Shown here: one piece after another, positions 7,890 through 15,230 of the stretch
Layout of the letters: the number at the start of each line of letters is the position of its first letter
Numbering within the stretch: position 1 is the stretch's first letter
The notes under the pieces: model-generated
Told to the model about the DNA's origin: nothing
The model's database searches: none
Seen by the model: only the letters and a program-made list of their open reading frames with translations
Origin: Legionellales bacterium
Lineage (GTDB): Bacteria > Pseudomonadota > Gammaproteobacteria > WLWR01
Length of the DNA: 18,558 nt
Reading direction: 5' to 3'
NCBI GenBank assembly: GCA_012103495.1
Contig: WLWR01000009.1
Location: forward strand, 1-18,558
Position numbers and translations under genes: made by a program

Positions 7890-8339
7890 TTAAGCTGCTT
7901 TACGTGCTCGAGTGGTTTTACGTCGGGTTTTCTTAGTTTTTTTGGTTTTAGTCAGTTTAGCTAGTTTTTTAACCCACTCTCTTTCAAATTTTTCAATCGC
8001 TTTGTCCAAAGCAACGAATTTCTTCTGTTGTAATTTTAACTCTCCTAACTCTTTTTTGACCACTTCAGCCGCTAATTGAATTTTTTCAACTTCTTTAGAG
8101 ATTTTGATAAAAGCAGTTTTAGCTTTTTTCAACTGATCTTTTGCTGTTTTAGCCTTACTGATTTTAGCTTTACGAGCAGCTTCCACTTGCTTGGCTTTTA
8201 CAGTTTTTTGCTCTTTCTTTGCTTTCGCTAATTCAGATTTAAGCTTTTTAATCTGCGATTCAGTAGTTTTGATTTCACGATCCACTACTGTTTTTAACTC
8301 ATTGGGTCCTCTTAAAATTTTTTGTTCAGCAGTAGCCAT
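7890..8339 (-). CDS. Lysine-rich histone H1-like coiled-coil protein, 149 aa
   Basis: The protein is extremely rich in K, A, E and T and nearly all helical. Residues ~15-130 read as a continuous coiled coil (IKKLKSELAKAKKEQ, LKKAKTAFIKISKEVEKIQL), followed by a strongly basic tail KTKKTKKTRRKTTRARKAA. This is typical of bacterial H1/Hc1-like or other nucleoid-associated proteins found in several intracellular bacteria, and DNA binding is the likely role, though a purely structural coiled coil cannot be excluded. I chose ATG 8339 because AAAGG lies about 8 bases upstream. ATGs at 8396 and 8402 extend the frame by up to 21 residues (170 aa) but lack a usable ribosome-binding site and fall at the putative transcription start. 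The gene stands alone between a structured AT-rich region and a stem-loop. Confidence 0.75.
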   Translation of the reverse strand: MATAEQKILRGPNELKTVVDREIKTTESQIKKLKSELAKAKKEQKTVKAKQVEAARKAKISKAKTAKDQLKKAKTAFIKISKEVEKIQLAAEVVKKELGELKLQQKKFVALDKAIEKFEREWVKKLAKLTKTKKTKKTRRKTTRARKAA

Positions 8340-8418
8340 AGGATTACCTTTGGTAAAGGTAGAACGTTTTTTAATTGATTTAGGCACGGTAGTCATCCTC
8401 ATATGAAGTTATTAAAAA

Positions 8419-8434
8419 TGTGATTTACATCACA
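8419..8434. promoter_or_regulatory. CRP/FNR-family-like operator (TGTGA-N6-TCACA)
   Basis: TGTGATTTACATCACA is a perfect match to the E. coli CRP half-sites with the correct 6-base spacer. Its centre lies ~87 bp upstream of the chosen H1-like start (8339). A possible promoter TTGTGT (8432-8437) - 17 bp - TAATAA (8409-8414) would place the site over the -35 region; another, with -10 TAGAAT at 8443-8448, would place it just past the start site. Both suggest repression rather than activation. Whether this organism has a CRP-type regulator is not known from the window. Confidence 0.5.
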
Positions 8435-8523
8435 CAAAAAAAATTCTAGCAAAAAAAAATTATTTTTCACCTGTTTTTTTCATTTTTTATTCTTTTTTGC
8501 CCTTTTTTTTTAATTTTTTTCGA

Positions 8524-8614
8524 TTAATAACTACTTTTTAAAAAAATATTGGCAAATATGAATCGTTTTCATAAGATATTCACAAAAAAATTTTAATACA
8601 AAAGTAGTTATTAA
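8524..8614. repeat. Perfect 15-bp inverted repeat with 61-bp spacer
   Basis: TTAATAACTACTTTT at 8524-8538 is the exact reverse complement of AAAAGTAGTTATTAA at 8600-8614. The 61-bp interior is very AT-rich and holds a second small palindrome, TATGAA-N5-TTCATA (8557-8573). It could be a tiny non-autonomous element (91 bp), an operator pair, or an mRNA stem. No clear target-site duplication is visible. Confidence 0.7.
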
Positions 8615-8679
8615 GAGACATGCAAATCAAAAATAAACTGGGTCGAATACTTTCACACCGATGTCAAAACAACAATTAT

Positions 8680-9324
8680 TCACACGTAATATGCTGTGCT
8701 GGTCATCACTTTAGACAAAGTATGCATGATTTGTTTGATCCAATGGGGAAATTGTTGAGCGCCAGCATCCATTGCTTGCTGTGCATGATGCGCTTCATCT
8801 TCTTGCATTTGTTGCAAAATAACTCGTGTACGTTGTTCATGAACAGGCAATCGTCGAATATGATCTTGCAAATGACGCACGACTTGGTTTTCCGTTTCAA
8901 CAACAAATCCCAAACTCCATCGATCCCCACACCACCCAGCGACCGCACCCATAGTGAAAGCACCTAAAAACCAAATTGGATTTAAATAACTCACGTGCGC
9001 ATTGATTTCCGCCAATCGTTGCTCACACCAAGCCAAATGCTCTTCTTCTTCTTCAGCGGCTTGTTCCATTTGCTCACACACATGGGTCAATTGCGCCGTC
9101 AACGCCTGACCTTGATACAATGCTTGCGCACAAATTTCACCAGCGTGATTGACGCGCATCAACCCCCCGATGTGTGTTTTTTCAGTAGCCGTTAGTGGTA
9201 TGTTTGCGACTTGCTCAGCAGGATACGGTCGATTCACTTGCCTTTGATCACCAAACAACGTTCGTAAACCCTGATCAAACTGGATGATAACGGTGTCAAT
9301 CAACGATAATGGTTGCATGCTCAT
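8680..9324 (-). CDS. coq7: 2-polyprenyl-3-methyl-6-methoxy-1,4-benzoquinone monooxygenase (Coq7)
   Basis: Coq7 is the di-iron hydroxylase of the penultimate oxygen-dependent step of ubiquinone synthesis (demethoxyubiquinol hydroxylation), membrane-associated and replacing UbiF in many proteobacteria. The 214-aa protein shows the ferritin-like iron ligands: E63 in NHAGEICAQ, the E93xxH96 pair in EEEEEHLAWC, a glutamate in VVETENQVVRH (~143-145) and E177xxH180 in QEDEAHHAQQ. A hydrophobic stretch (NPIWFLGAFTMGAVAGWCG, ~115-133) is the usual membrane-inserting segment. ATG 9324 has AGGAG 10 bases upstream. It lies 35 bases after fumC and is probably co-transcribed with it, close to but separate from the ubiE-J-B cluster. 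Confidence 0.95.
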   Translation of the reverse strand: MSMQPLSLIDTVIIQFDQGLRTLFGDQRQVNRPYPAEQVANIPLTATEKTHIGGLMRVNHAGEICAQALYQGQALTAQLTHVCEQMEQAAEEEEEHLAWCEQRLAEINAHVSYLNPIWFLGAFTMGAVAGWCGDRWSLGFVVETENQVVRHLQDHIRRLPVHEQRTRVILQQMQEDEAHHAQQAMDAGAQQFPHWIKQIMHTLSKVMTSTAYYV

Positions 9325-9359
9325 GATGAACTTTCTCCTACATAGGTATAATCATGGAT

Positions 9360-10751
9360 TTAGCAATGCGTCATTTCGCGCGGATTCACCCATTGATCAA
9401 ACTGTTGAGCGGTTAATAATCCCAAAGCCAAAGCCGCATCTTTTAATGAAGTATTATCTTGATAAGCTTTTTTCGCAATTGCAGCAGCTTTATCATAACC
9501 AATGTGTTGATTAAGCGCCGTCACCAGCATCAGTGAATGGTGCAAATGGTCATCAATTTTTGCTCGATTGGCTTCAATGCCCACCGCACAAAATTCTGTA
9601 AAACTACAACATGCGTCTGCCAATAAATTCGCCGAGTGCAACACATTAAAAATCATAATGGGTTTATACACATTCAATTCAAAATTACCTTGTGAGCCAG
9701 CAATACCCACTGCCGCGTCATTACCCATCACTTGAACACAAACCATCGTCATGGCTTCACACTGAGTCGGATTGACTTTGCCGGGCATAATGGAAGAACC
9801 TGGCTCATTGGCAGGAATCATTAATTCACCAATCCCACATCTTGGGCCAGAAGCCAACCACCGCACATCATTGGCGATTTTCATTAAAGCACAGGCAGTG
9901 GTTTTTAGCGTACCACTGGCCATCACCAACGCATCGTGCGCCGCCAATGCAGCAAATTTATTCTTCGCACTGGTAAATGGCAATCCACTAATTTGCGCAA
10001 TATGCTTAGCGGCACGCTCGGCAAACTGTGGATGCGTATTCAACCCAGTGCCCACTGCCGTACCACCCAATGCCAACGGGTACAAGCCAGTTAAACTGGA
10101 TTCAACACATTCGATGGCATAAGTTAATTGCGCAACATAACCAGAAAACTCTTGCCCTAACGTTAATGGCACCGCATCTTGCAAATGAGTACGGCCAATT
10201 TTCACAATGTCAGAGAATTGATCGGCTTTGTTTTGCAATGCCGCACGCAATTCACTCAACTGTGGCAATAATTTTTGATGAAAACACTTGGCTGCGGCAA
10301 TATGCATAGCCGTAGGAAACGTATCATTGGAAGATTGTGACATGTTGACATGATCGTTGGGATGAACAGGGATTTTACTACCCAATTCACCACCGGCCAA
10401 CTCGATGGCACGATTGGCAATAACTTCATTGCTATTCATGTTGGATTGCGTACCACTACCGGTTTGCCACACATGCAATGGAAAGTGATGGTCTAATTTT
10501 CCACCCATCACTTCCTCAGCAGCTTGAACGATCCACTGTGCTTTGTCTGCATCCAATTTATTTAATTCTTGATTGGTCAATGCCGCTGCTTTTTTCAATA
10601 CACCAAACGCATGAATGACTTCTATCGGCATTAAGTCATGCCCAATATTGAAATGATGCAAAGAACGTTCGGTTTGCGCACCCCAATATCGATCCGCTGG
10701 TACTTTAGTTTCGCCCATGCTATCAGTTTCAATACGTGTGGTTGCATTCAT
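9360..10751 (-). CDS. fumC: Class II fumarate hydratase FumC
   Basis: FumC interconverts fumarate and L-malate in the TCA cycle as an iron-independent homotetramer. At 463 aa it matches the family (E. coli 467 aa). It contains WQTGSGTQSNMN (~95-106), the substrate-binding SQSSNDTFPTAMH (~138-150), the catalytic histidine in GRTHLQD (H189) and the family signature GSSIMPGKVN (318-327). The longest ORF begins at 10829, but ATG 10751 (MNATTRIETDSMGETKVPAD) matches the family N terminus and has an excellent GAGGAG 8 bases upstream, so the 26 extra residues are rejected. It is divergent from parC, with 132 bases between start codons, and coq7 follows downstream. A TACAAT (10783-10788, minus strand) is a possible -10 box. 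Confidence 0.97.
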   Translation of the reverse strand: MNATTRIETDSMGETKVPADRYWGAQTERSLHHFNIGHDLMPIEVIHAFGVLKKAAALTNQELNKLDADKAQWIVQAAEEVMGGKLDHHFPLHVWQTGSGTQSNMNSNEVIANRAIELAGGELGSKIPVHPNDHVNMSQSSNDTFPTAMHIAAAKCFHQKLLPQLSELRAALQNKADQFSDIVKIGRTHLQDAVPLTLGQEFSGYVAQLTYAIECVESSLTGLYPLALGGTAVGTGLNTHPQFAERAAKHIAQISGLPFTSAKNKFAALAAHDALVMASGTLKTTACALMKIANDVRWLASGPRCGIGELMIPANEPGSSIMPGKVNPTQCEAMTMVCVQVMGNDAAVGIAGSQGNFELNVYKPIMIFNVLHSANLLADACCSFTEFCAVGIEANRAKIDDHLHHSLMLVTALNQHIGYDKAAAIAKKAYQDNTSLKDAALALGLLTAQQFDQWVNPREMTHC

Positions 10752-10883
10752 CGGTTCGCTCCTCATAGTTTGATTGGCGTGCATTGTAACAGATGAATGT
10801 TGAAACACTAGCGTTTGCCCAATCACCATGTTATTTTAATCGCTGTTTTTTTAATCAATTACTGAACTTAAAAGTTATATCCT

Positions 10884-13133
10884 ATGAGTACATCCGCTGC
10901 CTTAACCACCACTGACATCGAGCAACAACCTTTAAGCGTATTTAGTGAAAAAGCTTACCTTGATTATTCCATGTATGTCATTTTAGATCGTGCGTTGCCA
11001 CATCTTGGCGATGGATTGAAACCAGTACAGCGACGCATTGTTTACGCGATGTCAGAACTTGGATTAAAAGCCACCGCCAAATATAAAAAATCAGCTCGCA
11101 CCGTTGGGGACGTATTAGGCAAATTTCATCCACATGGTGACAGTGCTTGTTATGAAGCGATGGTGATCATGGCGCAAAATTTTTCTTATCGCTACCCAAT
11201 GGTGGATGGTCAAGGCAATTGGGGATCCACTGACGATCCTAAATCCTTCGCCGCAATGCGCTATACTGAGTCTCGATTAACCCCCTATGCGGAAACATTA
11301 TTGGCTGAGTTGGATCAGGGAACCGTTGATTGGCAACCCAACTTTGATGGGACATTAGCAGAACCTGAATTATTACCTGCCCGATTGCCCAACGTATTAC
11401 TCAACGGCGCCACTGGAATTGCCGTAGGAATGGCCACCGATATTTTGCCACATAATTTGGTTGAAGTCGCCAACGCTTGTATTGAGCTATTAAACAATCC
11501 AAAAGCCGACTTAGCTGCTATCCGTCAACACATACAAGGACCTGATTTTCCAACGGAAGCTGAAATTATTACCCTGCCACAAGAACTTGATAACCTATAT
11601 GAAACAGGAACCGGATCAGTCAAAATGCGCGCCACTTATCAGATTGAAACACAACAAATTGTGATCACCGCCTTGCCATATCAAGTATCTGGCAACAAAA
11701 TAATCGAACAAATTGCGCAACAAATACAAGCCAAAAAATTACCAATGATCAGCGATTTACGCGATGAATCGGATCATGAAAATCCAACTCGTCTCGTGAT
11801 CATGACTCGCTCTAACCGTATTGATACCGGAGCCTTGATGTTGCATTTATTCGCCACCACCGATTTGGAAAAAAGTTATCGGGTTAACTTCAATATGATA
11901 GGTTTGGATGGCCGTCCTCAAGTTAAAAATTTACTGACCATTTTGACCCAGTGGTTAGAGTTTAGACTGCACACCGTCAAACGACGGTTACAACATCGAT
12001 TGGATAAGATTTTGGATCGATTGCATCTACTGGCTGGCTTATTAATTGCTTATTTAAACATTGATGAAGTGATTGCCATTATTCGTGAACAAGAAAACCC
12101 TAAGGCAGAACTCATGCAGCGTTTTGGCTTATCTGAACGCCAAGCCAATGCAATTTTAGATATGAAATTACGTCACTTGGCAAAGTTAGAGCAAGTCAAA
12201 ATTCAAGCCGAACAACAAGAATTACAAAACGAACAACGCCAACTAGAACAAACTTTAGGTTCCACACATCACTTAAAGAAACTTATCCGTCAAGAGTTAC
12301 AGCAAGATATAGAGCATTACGGGGATCCAAGACGTTCTCCGATTCAAGTGCGCGCACAAGCACAAGCCTTGCAGCAACAAGCGGTGGTTGCCAATGAGCC
12401 AGTCACTGTCATCCTATCGCAAAAAGGTTGGATCCGTGCGGCGAAAGGTCACGACCTTGATGTAACCAAATTGAATTACAAATCTGGCGATCAATTGCTG
12501 ATGGCAATGCCAGGACGTACCAATCAGACTGCCGCGTTTTTAGATTCCACCGGTCGCAGCTACGCACTACCCATTCACACCCTGCCTTCCGCCAGAGGTC
12601 AAGGAGAGCCACTCACCGGCAAATTAAAGCCGCCAATAGGCGCTTATTTCACTCATGTAATTGCTGCCAACCCCAATCAATACGTCTTACTAGCCTCCGA
12701 CGCCGGTTATGGTTTTATCACCGAATTTGAATCTTTGTTAGTGAAAAATCGCAGCGGTAAAGCAATGTTAACGTTGCCTCCCAATAGCCAGGTTTTGCCC
12801 CCTCAACTCATTGACACCGTTGCCGAACAACAAATTGCCGTGGTAACCAATGAAGGTCGCTTACTTTTATTTCCCATTGCCGATCTTCCTCATCTCAATC
12901 GAGGTAAAGGCAACAAACTCATTAGCATCGCCAGCAGTCGAGCCAAAGAACGCCAAGAGTTTGTGGTGGATATTGCCATTTTAACTCCACAACAAAGTTT
13001 GCAACTATCCGCCGGTAAACGACGGTTTACCCTCAAACCCAGTGATTTAGCAAACTACCAAGGCAAACGCGGACAACGTGGGCAAAAATTATCTCGTGGT
13101 TTACAAAAAGTAGATCACTTACAATCCGTTTAA
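10884..13133 (+). CDS. parC: DNA topoisomerase IV subunit A ParC
   Basis: ParC is the DNA-cleaving subunit of topoisomerase IV, which decatenates daughter chromosomes with ParE. The 749-aa protein has the winged-helix/tower core with KPVQRRIVYAMSELGL (~46-61), KFHPHGDSACYE (~80-91) and the active-site tyrosine in AAMRYTESRL (Y127). Coiled-coil arms and the DNA gate follow (~370-480), then a reduced beta-pinwheel C-terminal domain (~500-749). Length and N-terminal motifs favour ParC over GyrA (the GyrA-box QRRGGKG is absent). At the quinolone-determining positions Ser87 and Glu91 (E. coli Ser80 and Glu84) are both the unmutated residues. The start has no strong Shine-Dalgarno sequence. The PH-domain gene follows 21 bases downstream. 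Confidence 0.96.
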   Translation: MSTSAALTTTDIEQQPLSVFSEKAYLDYSMYVILDRALPHLGDGLKPVQRRIVYAMSELGLKATAKYKKSARTVGDVLGKFHPHGDSACYEAMVIMAQNFSYRYPMVDGQGNWGSTDDPKSFAAMRYTESRLTPYAETLLAELDQGTVDWQPNFDGTLAEPELLPARLPNVLLNGATGIAVGMATDILPHNLVEVANACIELLNNPKADLAAIRQHIQGPDFPTEAEIITLPQELDNLYETGTGSVKMRATYQIETQQIVITALPYQVSGNKIIEQIAQQIQAKKLPMISDLRDESDHENPTRLVIMTRSNRIDTGALMLHLFATTDLEKSYRVNFNMIGLDGRPQVKNLLTILTQWLEFRLHTVKRRLQHRLDKILDRLHLLAGLLIAYLNIDEVIAIIREQENPKAELMQRFGLSERQANAILDMKLRHLAKLEQVKIQAEQQELQNEQRQLEQTLGSTHHLKKLIRQELQQDIEHYGDPRRSPIQVRAQAQALQQQAVVANEPVTVILSQKGWIRAAKGHDLDVTKLNYKSGDQLLMAMPGRTNQTAAFLDSTGRSYALPIHTLPSARGQGEPLTGKLKPPIGAYFTHVIAANPNQYVLLASDAGYGFITEFESLLVKNRSGKAMLTLPPNSQVLPPQLIDTVAEQQIAVVTNEGRLLLFPIADLPHLNRGKGNKLISIASSRAKERQEFVVDIAILTPQQSLQLSAGKRRFTLKPSDLANYQGKRGQRGQKLSRGLQKVDHLQSV

Positions 13134-13154
13134 CCCTTCCGATTACGAGGAAAC

Positions 13155-13631
13155 GTGTTATTTATGTTGAAACAAAATTTATTAGCCAATGAACAGGTGT
13201 TACATCAAGCCAGTGTACACTGGGTTATTTTTGTAGCACCAGCCATTTGGACACTGGCCACATTGTATTTACTCCCACAAACTACGATGCAATGGCAAAT
13301 GCTGGGTTACGCAACGGGATTTGGTGCTATTTATTATTTGATTCGTGCTCTGGTGCGTTATTACACATCCGAATATGTGGTAACAAATAAACGAGTCTTG
13401 ATGAAATTTGGTTTGATTCACCGGCATTCATTGGAATTGTTTTTACACAAAGTAGAAGGAATCCAAGTATCCCAGAACCTTCTAGGTCAGATTTTAGGAT
13501 ACGGCACTATCGTTATCACTGGCGCCGGGGGCACACGCGATCCCTTTCCCTTGATTGGACAACCACTCACTTTTCGGCGCAAAGTTTTGTCTCAAGTAGA
13601 ATTAACCTTTGCTCAATCCAAAGGACGTTAA
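13155..13631 (+). CDS. Membrane protein with bacterial PH (bPH2/YdbT-like) domain
   Basis: The 158-aa protein has two N-terminal membrane segments (VIFVAPAIWTLATLYLL, ~24-40, and MLGYATGFGAIYYLI, ~49-63). A short bacterial pleckstrin-homology domain follows, with the characteristic EYVVTNKRVLMKFGLIHRHSLELFLHKVEGIQV pattern spread over ~75-107 and LGYGTIVITGAGGTRDPF. This is the DUF304/bPH_2 family; its members are membrane proteins of generally unknown function. The GTG at 13155 follows GAGG by 4 bases; the ATG at 13164 (13 bases from GAGG) is an alternative. It lies 21 bases after parC and is probably co-transcribed. Its TAA and the TAA of the converging putP share the palindrome TTAA (13628-13631). 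Confidence 0.85.
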   Translation: MLFMLKQNLLANEQVLHQASVHWVIFVAPAIWTLATLYLLPQTTMQWQMLGYATGFGAIYYLIRALVRYYTSEYVVTNKRVLMKFGLIHRHSLELFLHKVEGIQVSQNLLGQILGYGTIVITGAGGTRDPFPLIGQPLTFRRKVLSQVELTFAQSKGR

Positions 13632-15109
13632 ACTCGAGTTTGACGGAAGATTTGTTGATAACGGTCAAAATCAGCAAGCATTTGTTTGGTGGGTTTTTCT
13701 CCAATACGACTACCCAACATAACACCCAACATTCCCAATACAAACCCTGGCAAGATCGCGTATAAGCCAAACAAAGGAATTTGAGGAAATATCGCCGAAG
13801 CTTGGTACCAAACCAACACCGTCACTGCACCTACGATAATCCCCGTGAGCGCCCCATTGCGTGTCATGTCACGCCAGAATAAGGATAAAATAATCGATGG
13901 CCCAAACGCCGCTCCAATACCACTCCATGCATAGGCAATTAAATCCAAAATTCGCGAACTGGGCTCCACTGCTAGCCACATGGCCATCAAAGTAATAACA
14001 CACACAGCCAACCGACACACCCACAGCAATTCACGTTCAGAAGCTTGTGGTCTAAAGAATGCTCGATAACCATCTTCGGCCAATGAACTGGAAGACACTA
14101 ACATCTGCGCCGCAGCGGTACTAAAAATCGCTGACAACACCGCGGCAAATAACAAAGCAATCCACCATTGATTGAATAACTCCTTTGCCAACACTAGAAA
14201 AATTGTCTCTGGATTCACCAATGGTTGTTCAAAAAACCAAACGTGTCCAACCAGCCCAATGACCACGGCACAAATTAACAAAATGGTAACCCAAGAAAGA
14301 CAAATTCGCTTGGCAATCGTCAGTGCATGTACATTTTTAGCCGCCATGAATCGCACCAACAAATGTGGTTGTCCCAAGTATCCTAAGCCCCAACTTAAAA
14401 ATGACACAATCCCCAATCCGGTGATGCCACTGAATGCATTTAAATAATACGGATCTGCCAATTCCAATTGCTGCCAGGTCGACTGCCAACCGCCTAAAGA
14501 ATGAAGACCCACCAAAGGCACCAACAGCAACGCGATAAACATCAACGCGCCTTGCAATAGATCAATGCGATTGACCCCCATAAAACCACCAATGAGGGTG
14601 TAACCCAAGATCAACGCACCACAAATCAGCAACCCCGTTGTGTACTCAAGATTAAACCCCAACATGAACAACATGCTGGCGGCAACAAATCCAGCCGCAC
14701 AGTACACCGTAAAAAAACAGATGATCACCAATGCAATGATCAATCGCAAAATATGGCGACGATCATGAAATCGATTGTCAAAGTAAGCAGGAATGGTCAG
14801 CGAATCGTTGGCAACTTCCGTGTAAACACGCAATCGTTTTGCCACCAGCGACCAATTAACATACGCACCGAGCAAGATCCCCAATGGCAACCAAATTTGA
14901 TTCAATCCCATCAAGTACACCGCTCCAGGCAAAGCATACATCAACCAACTGCTCATATCGGAGGCGCCAACGCCCATGGCTGTCACCGGCCCGGATAATT
15001 GACGTCCCCCTAAAATGTAATCCGCGTGAGTGCGATTAAATCGATAGGTGTACAGAGCAATGCTTAAAACAACAATAAAATAAACAATAAAAACAATCAG
15101 ATTAGCCAT
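13628..15109 (-). CDS. putP: Sodium/proline symporter PutP
   Basis: PutP is an inner-membrane Na+/L-proline symporter of the SSS family. The 493-aa protein (E. coli 502 aa) has about 13 hydrophobic helices and family motifs DYILGGRQLSGPVTAMGVGASDMSSW, in which Asp51 corresponds to the Na+-site Asp55 of E. coli. It also has LGAYVNWSLVAKRLRVYTE, GGFMGVNRIDLLQG and SAIFSTAAAQMLVSSSSLAED, which holds the Ser/Thr pair of the Na2 site. Substrate proline is inferred from these close PutP matches; related SSS members carry other solutes. The ATG at 15109 has only a weak GAG upstream. No putA lies nearby. A good promoter precedes it, so it is probably monocistronic. Confidence 0.92.
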   Translation of the reverse strand: MANLIVFIVYFIVVLSIALYTYRFNRTHADYILGGRQLSGPVTAMGVGASDMSSWLMYALPGAVYLMGLNQIWLPLGILLGAYVNWSLVAKRLRVYTEVANDSLTIPAYFDNRFHDRRHILRLIIALVIICFFTVYCAAGFVAASMLFMLGFNLEYTTGLLICGALILGYTLIGGFMGVNRIDLLQGALMFIALLLVPLVGLHSLGGWQSTWQQLELADPYYLNAFSGITGLGIVSFLSWGLGYLGQPHLLVRFMAAKNVHALTIAKRICLSWVTILLICAVVIGLVGHVWFFEQPLVNPETIFLVLAKELFNQWWIALLFAAVLSAIFSTAAAQMLVSSSSLAEDGYRAFFRPQASERELLWVCRLAVCVITLMAMWLAVEPSSRILDLIAYAWSGIGAAFGPSIILSLFWRDMTRNGALTGIIVGAVTVLVWYQASAIFPQIPLFGLYAILPGFVLGMLGVMLGSRIGEKPTKQMLADFDRYQQIFRQTRV

Positions 15110-15141
15110 AACAACTCAGCACATTGACGGAAAAAAGATGC

Positions 15142-15170
15142 AGTATACCCATTCCACCTCAAGATGCGAA
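15142..15170 (-). promoter_or_regulatory. Probable sigma-70 promoter of putP
   Basis: On the minus strand, TTCGCA (15165-15170, 4 of 6 consensus) and TATACT (15142-15147, 5 of 6) are separated by exactly 17 bp. Transcription would begin about 26 bases before the putP ATG. Confidence 0.55.
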
Positions 15171-15230
15171 CCCTGTTCACAGTCGCTGGTAATGTTTTAG
15201 GAGGTAGTTTTGCCCCGTGAGGGAATACAT

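Larger units (their letters stand above)
8403..8679. other. AT-rich intergenic region upstream of the H1-like gene
   Basis: This stretch (340 bases if the gene starts at 8339) holds no supported gene. From the H1-like gene outward it contains a CRP-type palindrome (8419-8434), a -10-like TAGAAT on the minus strand (8443-8448), repeated A/T tracts between ~8450 and 8520 that would bend DNA or act as an UP element, and a perfect 15-bp inverted repeat (8524-8538 / 8600-8614). The segment from there to 8679 is the short 3' region behind coq7; no clear terminator hairpin with a U-run is seen. Confidence 0.6.

Noticed and set aside
8557..8573. TATGAA-N5-TTCATA as a Fur box
   Set aside because: It matches the 7-1-7 Fur pattern poorly and sits far from a start codon; it is kept only as part of the larger inverted repeat.
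8706..8963. 85-codon ORF inside coq7 on the same strand, and the 115-codon plus-strand ORF at 8620-8967
   Set aside because: Both are out-of-frame shadows of coq7, which has all its iron ligands intact; neither has a ribosome-binding site or family resemblance.
9347..9352. Perfect TATAAT between fumC and coq7
   Set aside because: It lies on the plus strand, opposite to both genes, and has no -35 box at the right distance. It would only drive antisense transcription into fumC, for which there is no other support.
10752..10829. Extended fumC start at 10829
   Set aside because: The ATG at 10751 has GAGGAG at ideal spacing and gives the family N terminus; the extension is promoter/leader DNA.
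11117..11160. Possible quinolone-resistance substitution in parC
   Set aside because: The HPHGDSACYE segment carries the unmutated Ser and Glu at the key positions.
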